Below are positions 54,696-64,000 of a DNA stretch of 64,000 bases, piece after piece. The stretch is taken from NCBI RefSeq assembly GCF_963169125.1, contig NC_084794.1, forward strand, positions 112,382,358-112,446,357, given 5' to 3'. This DNA is from Humulus lupulus (Eukaryota; Streptophyta; Magnoliopsida; Rosales; Cannabaceae). A program made the position numbers and the translations under genes. Within the stretch, counting starts at the first letter, position 1; each line of letters starts with the position of its first letter. The notes beneath the pieces are model-generated. The model had not been told where the DNA came from. It saw nothing but the letters and a program-made list of their open reading frames with translations, and searched no databases.

Positions 54696-57270
54696 TGTAA
54701 CGCCCTACTACCCAGGGATTGTTACACTGTGTATTTTAAACAGTGTTAAACTCGCTAAACGAGTCATTTGGCCATAATCGTGTAACTAAGTGTGATTAAC
54801 AGTTTAGGGTTAAAATTTTTGGTCAAAGATACAAACATTTCACTAAAACGTTTACTGTATACATAAGATCCCAAAATACATTTAAACGAGTTAATTACAA
54901 TAAAAGATTTACAACCAAGTGACCTAAGCGACAAAATAGGGTTTAACCCTAGTTCCTCTTTAAACCCTCGGTCGTGGTAGTCGAGCAGCCGCATATGTAC
55001 ACATCGTCACCTAAACTCTCCAACTCAAGGATAGTTCAACTTTCTTTTACCTTTACCTGCAACATATAGCACCTGTGAGCTGAGACTCAGCAAGAAAACT
55101 CAAACACATGCTCATAAGTAGTTAATAATATGTCATCAAATCATAATAAGCATGCCTAGTAGTAATAACCCTATTCATGCATGCAGACAAGTAAAAATAA
55201 ATGATTATGGGATCCTGCACCCTGAGTAGATGAATTATTAAGTCAATATGGAGTCATGTGCCCTGAATAGATGACTGGGGACCTGTGCCCTGAGTAAATG
55301 ACTGGGGACCTATGCCCTGAGTAAATGACTGAAGTACTGTGCCCTAGAGGTCCTGTGCCCTGAATAAATGACTATTAAGTCATTCTAGGGTCATGCACCC
55401 TAAGCCATGTGACATTCTAGTCACCTGAGCCTTCTAGCCCTGGCTCTGAGTAACTACGCTTAGGCTAGCCAAGCGCTTTAGTTTTCTTCGACCAATAGGC
55501 GATCAAGCATTTAATGCTCATGTGGATTAGATCTAATCATTTTGGCCTGTGTTCTATATGCTAATGACTCATGACTCATAAGTCAATTCCATACGACCAA
55601 CGCTCAATACTATTGCCGATCATGACTGATAAGTCAGAGCTTCAAAACCAGTACTACACACCATTGTCGTTTCTTAACTAATAAGTCAGTGCTTCCTCAA
55701 TGAGGTAATGCAAACAGGCATATATCATATGTCAAATATCCAAATATAAGGCATTCAACATGCTTAATCAATAATCACAAGCATAACCATAACCATAACC
55801 ATGCACAATTACAAAGACTCAAGCTCTGATCAATTCCATATTCAACAATTATGCCATGCCATAACCACATGCATCACATACTAGGTGCAGTTCTCTTACC
55901 TTTGGTCGAAGCACAGGTTGCTAATAAACGACCCTCAAGTACGATCCTGTCTCCAAGCCCCTAGCAATAACCTAGTCACAACCATAATATAGAATCCCAT
56001 AAAAAACATGTAAATAAATACTTCTGGACCAAGTCCTAGCCTTCGGGACATCGAATCCTACCAAAGCAGGTAGTAGGATCGATCCCGAGCCCTTAAAGTT
56101 AAGTCCCCACGACTAAAAACCAAGCTTGAGCAAAACTGCACGGGCGGGCTACGACTTGACCCTGGGGGTCGCGGCGCGCCTCCCTGATAGAGAACCCTCT
56201 GCCTGGGCTCTAGGGTGTGGGCTGTGACTTGGCCCTCTAGAGTTGCGGCGCACCCCCTAGGAAAAGCCCTCCGGGTTCTAGGTTCACCCAGGTCGCGACT
56301 TGCTGGAACATGGTCGCGACCCAACCTCAAACTCAGCCATTTCCTACGTTTTTCCCATTTAAAATCCTCCAAAAACCTATCCAAACATATCCAAATCTCA
56401 AAAACAAAGTTCCCAAACATCCTAATGGCCCAAAACCATTAGAACCCAAATCTTAAACCATCCAAAAACTTATCAAAACATAAAATCCAATCAAATCTTA
56501 GAAACTCAAAATCTCAAAACTTAAATTTGGATTATCTCTGATTGACTCGTTTCCCAATCAAATCCTCAATCTAATAAACTTCTAATCTTCCTCAGAATCG
56601 CTATGCCTCGATCTTTGCCTGAATCCGAGTCCTAAAACTTGAGTTTCTTTTGAAAATGCGAACGGTGTCAAAAAGGGAACAGGAGAGAGAGAGAGAGAGA
56701 GAGGGAACGTTCTTTTTATTTCTGACAGGTTACTTCAAGCTTAATTAACCTCAAGCAAATCCTAATGCTCGGGGTCCTAAAAATGCCCCCCAAGGTAAAA
56801 TATTCAAAATTTCCAGAATTTCCCCCTGATCTCACTAACTCCCAATGTATCCTCAAATAATCATTCCCATTACCCAATATCCCGGTAATGAGCTAAATAC
56901 CCAATATACCCCTTGACTCACTCCAAGTCAAGTATGAGTCTCGTTGTGACTTTCCCACTAGCTTGCTCCCTAGGATTTTCTCGTGTCGAGTAACCCAAAC
57001 ATAACCATATAATAATGAAGTACCACACACATACCACATATGTGCCAAATATACCCATAACGGGCCAAATTATGAAAATTTCCCAATTAAACAAAAATGG
57101 GACCACATGCATATTTAATACACCTAAACATGCATATCAAGTCATATTATAATATTACTCACATAATCAATAATATACATAAATATCATATAATCACATA
57201 ATCCCATAATTTTCCATCCTGCCCCCCTAATCAAGGCCCTAAGACTTATTAGGAAATTCGGGGCGTTACA
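54696..57270 (-). repeat. Tekay-lineage LTR (2575 bp), 3' LTR of a truncated chromovirus
   Basis: Plus-strand ends are TGTAACGCCC and GGGGCGTTACA. It is joined at 57271 to its own PPT (minus GTAAGGAGGAGATAGT) and internal region, so it is not a solo LTR. It contains 27-bp tandem repeats with GCCCTGAGTAAATGACTGGG at about 55215-55375 and a (GA)11 run at about 56682-56703. ORFs inside (56058-56420 and others) are not supported. Confidence 0.85.
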
Positions 57271-59640
57271 ACTATCTCCTCCTTACAAAAATTTTGTCCT
57301 CAAAATTTTATCTGAACAGTCTGGCACATCAATCTTGCATATCTGATTCCAGTTCCCAGGTCGCTCCCTCGACCTTACTGTTTCTATATAATACTTAACC
57401 CAAGGTATAGCTTTGTTCCTCCGAAACTCTATTCTTTCTATCTCATATCTGAGCTGGCTATTCTTCATAGGATAACTTAGCCTCTAATTCCAAATCCCCA
57501 TAACTCAACACATGAGTCTCATCTAACACATGTTTCCTTAACATGGAAATATGAAATACAATGTATATGGCCAACAGTGCCAAAACTAAGGCCAATCCAC
57601 AGGCAACCTGACCAATCCTATCCAGGATTTTCAATAGTCTTACTATTCTAGGGCTCAGCCTGCCCTTATCTCCTCACCCATTTCCATGGTGATAATCTAA
57701 GGAAAATATAGCCTTCCACTTGGAACTCCATGTTCCTTCACTTCAGATTAACATAACTTTTCAGTCAATTCCGAGAAGCAAGCATCCAAGCTCTAATCAT
57801 TTCAATAGCCTTAATGGCTTTAAACCACATCAGGATCCAAATATAACATCTCATTCATCTCATCCCAGTGAATGAGTGATATACATTTCCTACCATACAA
57901 CATCTCATAAGGTGTACTTTTTAATAACTGAATAACTCCCTCTGATTTACCATCAATCTGAGGATGATAAGTTGTACTAAACTCCAAATATATACTCATC
58001 GCCTTACGCAACCTTCCCCAAAACTTGGAAGTAAAAACAGAGTCCTCATCTAATAAGATAGACCTCGAATTCCATGAAGGCATACTATCTCTCTCACATA
58101 GAGATCTGCATACTGATCAACTGTATTGCTCATCGTTACTGATAAAAGTGAGCTGTCTTTATATACTGGTCCATAATGAATCGAACCGAATAATGCTGAC
58201 CCACTATCCTGGGCAGCCCCACTGCGAAATCTATCATGATGTCCTCTTACTTCCACTATGGAATATACAAAGGCTGTATTGGTCCTATTGATTTCTAATA
58301 CTCTGTCTTGACCTGCTAACAAGTTAGGAACTTTGCCACGTATTCAGTTACGACCCTCCCCATCCCAGGCCACCAATATAAAACTTTCACATCCTGGTAC
58401 ATCTTCATGACACCTGGATCAAGAGAATAAGGGGTGATATGAGTTCATCCAGAACCTCCCATTTAATCTCAGTGTCCATTGGATTCCAAGTCTGATCCCT
58501 ATACCTCAATAAACACATACCTGACACTACATAATCCTTAGCTAATCTAGCTAAGACATTTCACTCAATTCTTCCCATCTGTGGTTCTCTCAATTGTTTT
58601 CCTTTAATCCTCTCTACAAGAGTAAACTCAAACATAATGTTGACCAACTAGCCCACCAGTAACTCTGCTCTAGTTCTGGTCATAACCTGTAACTAACATG
58701 TTGCTTAGGAAATCACCTTTTCTGTCATTGAGATATCAAAATAATCTATAAATTGGTTCTGATCTGTAGGAAGACTCAGAACTCTTCCCCAAAGCACATG
58801 CAATATCCTACCCGTCTAAAAAAACTTCTACCCTCTGAGGTGTTCCTTGACCTTGGCCAATCTCCAACTGAGAATGTACCATAATATCATCAGTCAAGAC
58901 GATCACAAACCAATTCAAATAATCTTTGAATACTTTATTCATCTAATCCATCAAAACAACTCGGCATTAATCAAAACCACAAAACATAAATCAACACTCC
59001 TAATGCCCACATCTGATATAAAAGACAATCTTCTACTTATCCTTCCTCCTGTTCCTTAGTTGGTAATAACCAAATTGAAGATCCACCTTGGAGAATACCA
59101 TTTTACTCAATAACTTAACCTTTAGTTCTTACAGCTCTGCTGAAGCTGTTCAGTACAGTGTCCTAGACCTGGTTCCATCCCTGGCACCAACATAATCACC
59201 ATTCTATCTCCTTGTGTAAAGGTAACCCTGACAAATCCTCTAGAACATATCCAGAAACTCATAGACTAATCCAGTCTGTCCTGGTCCCACTGGCACGACC
59301 TAAGTGGTATCCACCACACTAGCTAAGAGTCATATGCATCCCTCCTACAATAGGTCTTTAGCTCTAAGTACAGATGTCATAGGCATATGGGGTCCATGCA
59401 CAGTGCCAACAAATACAAGGGTTTCTCACCCTTAGGCCCAAGAGTTACCATCCTTTCCTTGCAATCTATCATTGCCCCAAACTCGACTAACTAATCCATA
59501 TCCAGGATCATATTGAAGTCAGTCATAACCAACCCTATCAAGTCAACTGATGAGTCCCCTCTCACCATAACCTAACCCATCTCTTAAAATAACCAATAGA
59601 GTATCACATCTTCATCACAACATGACCATGTAACCTGCAT
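57271..59640 (-). pseudogene. Truncated Tekay/Del chromovirus pol, degenerate
   Basis: Read on the minus strand from right to left: protease-like VDLIGLVMTDFNMILDMD near 59500, heavily broken RT/RNase H remnants, integrase pieces (YADLYVREIVCLHG near 58100, SVFTSKFWGRLRKAMS and TYHPQIDGKSEG near 58000), and a chromodomain-like tail (RRNKAIPWVKYY, 57468-57283) next to the PPT. The C-terminal chromodomain defines the chromovirus group. Stops occur throughout. The 5' part and 5' LTR are missing, truncated at about 59640. Confidence 0.75.
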
Positions 59641-59650
59641 ATCAAGTCTA

Positions 59651-60451
59651 TGTTGGTTTTTATTGATCAAATCAGAGATTATGCGCAGCGGAACAACAAT
59701 CAAATTGTTAGTTTAAGTCCATAAGATTTATAGATCTACTTCTTCACATGCATATATATATATTGAATCAAAGACATGAATAGAAAAATTACCTCAGGTC
59801 CTTCCTTGCTGCTATCTTTTTGTATGGCTAAATCCTTGAGATCTCACACCAAGATCTTCCAAAATGCTCTCAACACACAAAGAACGAGTGTGGGCTCGCT
59901 ATACAAACAATAGGAAAAAAAATATTTATCAGATGTTCTCAACACATGAGATCTGATAAAGTTTGGACCTAGGTTTTGTGAAGAATAGTGACTTTTGTTT
60001 GTGTCACTGTTCTCTTTCTCTAAGAGAGATTTCTAGATATTTTTCTATCCCTGAAAAATTACATTATGAAAAATTGATATCCTATATTTAATATATCCAA
60101 TATATTAAAATAAAATTTTAGTGATTTTAAACAATTTGAAAATAACTAATCAGTTATCAGATTTTTGTTTAAATAATAATATTTTAATCAAATTACAATA
60201 TCTCATTATTTATTTAATATTCAAATAACTAAAATTGTGGAACCTAGAAACTGATCACAATCTCTTATGTGTGTAGCACAGTGACTGTGCACTGTGCTAC
60301 ATGTTTACCACATGCCAGTGATGGCATGTGATTTTTTTCAAATTTTTATTATTATTTAAATACCAAAAATCTGAAAAATTAATTAATTCAAAATTAATTA
60401 TATTTTTGTTAAATCAAATAATTAATTAATTAATTAATTAAAGATTAATTC
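59651..60451 (-). repeat. Possible Copia-like solo LTR
   Basis: It starts TGTTGGTTTTTATTGATC followed by GCGCAGCGGAAC, a pattern I associate with the reversed 3' end of Copia LTRs (TTCCGCTGCGC ... CCAACA). It is AT-rich and non-coding, with two consecutive hairpins: 60273-60300 (11-bp arms GTAGCACAGTG) and 60309-60330 (8-bp arms CACATGCC). The right end merges with a (TAAT)n run at 60419-60441 before the LINE. No target duplication was found. Confidence 0.4.
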
Positions 60452-62010
60452 AGCGTGCGATTGGTTTTCTTGCTCCTGATGGTGAGGCATAAGAAAATTA
60501 TTCAGAAGCCTGGATCTAAATCATCTCCGATCGTGAGTAGCGCTGGTAAGGATGTTCTTGATAGAGTGGAGGATGAAGATGTGGTGAGGGGGGACCCCCT
60601 AGAGGAGATCTTTGCAGATACGGTGGATGTATTTCAAGAGGTTGGGGAGGTCCATTCTTTGGTAAATTGCGACCAGGTCAAGTCAGGAAATATTTTAGGT
60701 TCTAGGTCATGGGCGAAGGAGGCAGAAGAGAAAGATTTTCAGGAATTAGCTAAGGAAAAGTGGTCGAAATTTCATGACTCCTTTGCTGCTCAGGGTGGTG
60801 CTCGACTCAATTATGAGAAACCATTGCTCCGTGAAGGTAAATTGATAGCTCAAGCTGATAAGGAGGAGATAGAAGTGGAAGCTTCCTTCTGACAATCTGC
60901 TATGGTATGTGTAGTTTTGGGTGCTAATCCTCCTTTAACTGTGTTTGAAGGATTCATTAATTGCATATGGGGTAAATTGGGTATTGAGAGAATTGCTCGT
61001 ATGAATGGGGGTTATACTCTAGTCAAATTTAGGGATGAAGCTACTAGAGATAAGGTTTTGGAAGCAGGTGTGGTACACTTTGACAGAAAACCTGTTTTGC
61101 TGAGGCCTTGGTCGACCAAATTAGATAAGCTGAGGATGGTGAAATCAGTTCCGGTCTGGGTTCATCTGCCAAATTTGGGTCTCTAGTATTGGGGCCTTAA
61201 AACTCTGAGTGAACTTGTTAGCACTATAGGTAAGCCTATGATGATGGATAAGGTAACCAAGGACAAGTCAATGGTGAAATTTGCTAGAGTCCTAGTGGAT
61301 GTTGAAATTTCTGATCGTATCCCTCATTGTATAAATTTTATTAATGAGCATGGTCGATTGATGGAACATGCCATAGAATTTGAATGGTTGCCCACCCGTT
61401 GCTCATGTTGTAAGAGTTTAGGTCATGTTGCTTCTAGTTGTAAATATGCTCAGGAGGTTCATTGGAAGCCAAAGCAGAAGGTCACTAAGTCTGATAAAGG
61501 GGATCCTGGAGTATCTGCTGATTTGAATGAGCTAGTTCTCGAGGATAGGCCAAGGGATCCTCACCTATTAATAGCTGAAAAGGAGGTTCAGAAGAATGGC
61601 AAGAATGATCAGGTGGCTGTTACAGGAGAGTCGAAGGCAGGAAAGACATTAGCAAAGGATACCAGTTGTTCATCGAATGGGCAGGAGATATTATGGTCTA
61701 CCCCTAAGAAAGTGGGAGGTGTCAAGCAAAATATTGCTGAAAATTTGACAGTGAGGGCTAATAAATTTAGTATTTTGCAGGAGAACAAGGAAGTGGTTTC
61801 AAAGCGGAGTTTACAAGAAATTCATAAATCTAATGGAGGGGTGTAACTTGCTTTGTTGGAACATTATCGGTTTAAATAATAGAAATAAGCAAAGATCTCT
61901 TTTAGATTTTTGTACTGTTAATAAAATAGGTTTTGGTGGTTTTCTTGAAACTAAGTTGAAAAACAATAAGATTGAGGAGATGATGAAGAATGTCTTCTTG
62001 GGTTGGCATT
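60452..62010 (+). mobile_element. Second L1-type LINE copy, 3'-truncated
   Basis: It aligns with the LINE at 29422 from its 5' UTR (GCTCCTGATGGTGAGGC here, GCTCCATGGCGAGAC there) through ORF1 and about the first 57 codons of ORF2 (NLLCWNIIGLNNRNKQRS, FGGFLETKL). Similarity stops near 62010, with no RT, 3' UTR or poly-A. Its end runs straight into the intron before the CHR5-type exon at 62086. Confidence 0.82.
60479..61846 (+). pseudogene. LINE ORF1 (second copy), two nonsense codons
   Basis: The ATG at 60479 opens MVRHKKIIQKPGSK. DUF4283-type domain: VLGANPPLTVFEGFI, VKFRDEATRDKVL. Knuckle: CSCCKSLGHVASSC near 61410. One reading frame throughout, interrupted by TGA at 60890 (Trp in the other copy) and TAG at 61185 (Gln in the other copy), both transition mutations. 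ORF1 stops at 61846, overlapping the ORF2 ATG at 61833 as in the first LINE. Confidence 0.82.
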
Positions 62011-62085
62011 GGTATAGCATTGTCTCTTTTAGTGCTATCATAATTAGTGCCTCGTTTTTTCTTAAAAGTTTTCTGTTGGATGCAG

Positions 62086-63934
62086 GTTTGTCAGCAGTAT
62101 GAATTCTACAATAACAAAAATGTTGGCAGGCCAATAAAGTTTAATGCACTATTGACTACATATGAAGTAGTTCTGAAAGATAAAGCTGTCCTTTCAAAGA
62201 TCAAGTGGTGCTATCTGATGGTTGATGAAGCACACAGGTTAAAAAATAGTGAAGCACAGTTGTATACAACACTTTCGGTAGGTTAATCATGGCAATTGAA
62301 TTTATAACTGCCCATTTTATCTTTCCTTTTCAAGTTTAGTTTGTTACCATTTGCTAGTGCTGTGATTAACAGGAATTTAGCACCAAGAACAAGTTGTTCA
62401 TTACTGGTACTCCATTACAGAACAGTGTGGAAGAGTTGTGGTAAATAATTTCTCTTTTTCACTAACACAGACATATAAGATTTTGTGTGTTCTGCATTGT
62501 TGTTAATTTGCTATACATGCATGTGATTACCCATTTAACAAAACAGTCCAGCTTGTTTGGAGTTTTATGTTTAGATCTGATTATGGTGCCTGGGAAGTGG
62601 GAAGTATGGGAATAATTTTTGTTCTTCTCCCTCCACCAATTGTGATTATGAGCACATATACCAAATCTTTTAGCTGTTGGACGGGTTTAAACTATGTGCT
62701 TAGTAATTCCTTTAATGTTTAAATTTGCTGAAATATTGAATTATTAAATTTGAATTTCTTATGTTCTATTTGATAATTTTTGGCATCTTTAATTATGTGT
62801 GGAGAGGTTGAAGCAGCTACAGTTTCTAGATATGCTAAAATTTTGATGTTGGGCAACTGTTTTGTTAGCTGTTATAGTGGAACCATCATCAATTTCATCT
62901 GGTGTCTAGATATCATTTTAATAATATATTTCTAAACTACTCCTGTTTCAAGTACTATTCTTTTTTATTCTTACAATGTTGTTGACTCTTTTGTCTTCTC
63001 TTGGCTTTTATTACATTTTAGTTATCATAATCATTCTCTGAATTAGCTTCAATTCCCAGATGTTCTTCTTATTTGAATTCTTCAATAAAATTTTGTTATT
63101 ATAAACAAGAAAATGCAGAACATAGTTGTACAATTACAGCTTATATTGTGACTTATAATAATCTAGAAAGGAGATTATGGAAATATAGAAAAAGGGAGGT
63201 GGATAAATTCTTGAAAACCCTTGCTTTATTGATTATTTGATTTCCTGAAATAAAATAAACAATATATAGATTTATATGTATATATATACATATGGAAAAG
63301 GGGTATTTTGCTTATGTACTCTTGTTATGTCAGGTGCTTCACTTGCCTGCTTTATACTTTTGCAATTTTTTAGACCACCATTTTATCGACCTTGTTAGAG
63401 CTCCGAGAAACAGCTTAAGAAGTAGATCTTGAGACTGAAAAATATATAGGAAAGCTGAATTATTATCACGATTTTTCTGAATAAATTTTTATTATGTCGA
63501 TGAGGGAAACTTCGCTTAACTTGTCTTACCTTCCTACTCATGCTTATTGATTTTCCATATTCACCTTTTGTTTTCTTGTAGGGCCCTGCTTCATTTCCTT
63601 GATCCAGATAAGTTCAAGAGTAAAGATGATTTTGTTCAGAATTACAAGAATCTTGGCTCTTTTAATGAGAATGAGGTATACAACTTATCTTGCTTAGTCA
63701 TCATAGAATATTTATGATTAGGTACTTAATATTGATTTCATTGCTCTTTATTTCTTTTTGGCTGATTGTCCGTACTCTGAAAGTAATATTTGCATTTGAA
63801 TATTTATAGCTTGCTAATCTTTATACGGAATTAAGACCTCACATTCTCTGAAGAGTTATTAAGGATGTAGAGAAATCTTTGCCTCCAAAAATTGAGCGAA
63901 TTCTTAGGGTTGAGATGTCTCCACTTCAGAAACA
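62086..63934 (+). CDS. CHR5: CHD1/CHR5-type SNF2 chromatin remodeller, four internal exons with an in-frame stop (probable pseudogene or defective allele)
   Basis: Four exons join in frame: 62086-62277, 62373-62440, 63582-63675 and 63810-63934, each bounded by AG and GT. They encode part of the SNF2/Swi2 helicase core: [19 protein letters not shown], helicase motif [15 protein letters not shown], motif [17 protein letters not shown], then [14 protein letters not shown] and [18 protein letters not shown]. These match plant CHD1-type remodellers (Arabidopsis CHR5), which slide nucleosomes using ATP. Exon 4 has TGA at 63849-63851 where the family has Arg (HIL-Arg-RVIKDV), a CGA-to-TGA change. 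It would cut the protein within the ATPase core. Upstream exons (motif I, chromodomains) are not in the window; the preceding intron contains or abuts the truncated LINE. Downstream exons continue beyond 64000. Other substitutions are few, so either the copy is young or the stop is an error. Confidence 0.88.
62278..62372 (+). other. CHR5-type intron 1 (95 bp)
   Basis: Donor GTAGGT and acceptor GATTAACAG. Phase 0, between TTLS and EFSTKNK. Confidence 0.85.
62441..63581 (+). other. CHR5-type intron 2 (1141 bp)
   Basis: Donor GTAAAT and acceptor TTTTCTTGTAG. It splits the Trp codon of EELW. AT-rich; I see no nested gene or clear transposon. Confidence 0.85.
63676..63809 (+). other. CHR5-type intron 3 (134 bp)
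   Basis: Donor GTATAC and acceptor TATTTATAG. Phase 0, between FNENE and LANLY. Confidence 0.85.
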
Positions 63935-64000
63935 GTAAGTTCTATTGTTAATTTATAGACAAGAGTCTCTATAATATCAGTCAATTTACTCTCTGCATGT

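Noticed and set aside
56058..56442. 120-aa minus-strand and 75-aa plus-strand ORFs
   Set aside because: Within the Tekay LTR, overlapping on opposite strands, no domain.
59641..60451. Promoter and first exon of the CHR5-type gene
   Set aside because: The exons seen are internal (helicase motifs II and III onward). This stretch looks like an LTR and shows no chromodomain or motif I coding.

Overview
This is nuclear DNA of a flowering plant, almost certainly a eudicot. It is AT-rich, has canonical GT-AG introns, and is built nearly entirely of plant transposable elements: Tat, Athila and Tekay lineage Ty3/gypsy elements, L1-type LINEs, a CACTA end, MITEs and Helitron-like repeats. The only host gene I recognise is a block of internal exons of a CHD1/CHR5-type SNF2 chromatin remodeller at the right edge (62086-63934, + strand). 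Its reading frame carries a premature TGA. I cannot name the species.

Layout. 1-783 is the end of a CACTA transposon. 784-11137 is Helitron-like AT-rich repeat holding two MITEs (1225-1396 and 10681-10925), split by a very young LTR retrotransposon on the minus strand (element 1, 1766-9277). Element 1 has near-identical LTRs, a perfect 5-bp target duplication and one intact 724-aa Gag, with no recognisable pol; the rest of its interior is non-coding and contains an array of TCCGATCGGA palindromes. 11138-25092 is a complete but decayed Tat-lineage element (element 2, + strand). It holds gag, protease, RT, two RNase H domains, integrase and an antisense, intron-bearing ORF region, and is interrupted by a 2.4-kb Tekay-type solo LTR (16287-18647). 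25093-28037 is more Helitron-like AT-rich repeat.

28038-54695 is an old Athila-lineage element on the minus strand that has received several insertions: an L1 LINE (29422-34403), a Tekay-type solo LTR (37629-40144) and a second complete Tat element (element 3, 43059-54232, minus strand, also with an antisense ORF region). Its gag is cut at 54695 by a truncated Tekay chromovirus (54696-59640). Next come a Copia-like LTR candidate (about 59651-60451) and a second LINE copy (60452 to about 62010) with its 5' end present and its 3' end missing. This LINE abuts the intron upstream of the first CHR5-type exon.

How the parts relate. Elements 1 and 2 share Gag architecture and the cis sites used for priming (a GGTG(C/T)TTTCATTGAGAG stretch after the 5' LTR and a G-run PPT before the 3' LTR). 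A gag-only element could therefore be copied by enzymes from full-length relatives. Elements 2 and 3 independently carry homologous antisense ORFs between integrase and the 3' LTR. By eye the LTR pairs differ by about 0.2% (element 1), 5% (element 2) and 6% (element 3). Insertion order is read from nesting and target-site duplications. Coding decay in element 2 is almost purely C-to-T type, as expected of heavily methylated repeats.
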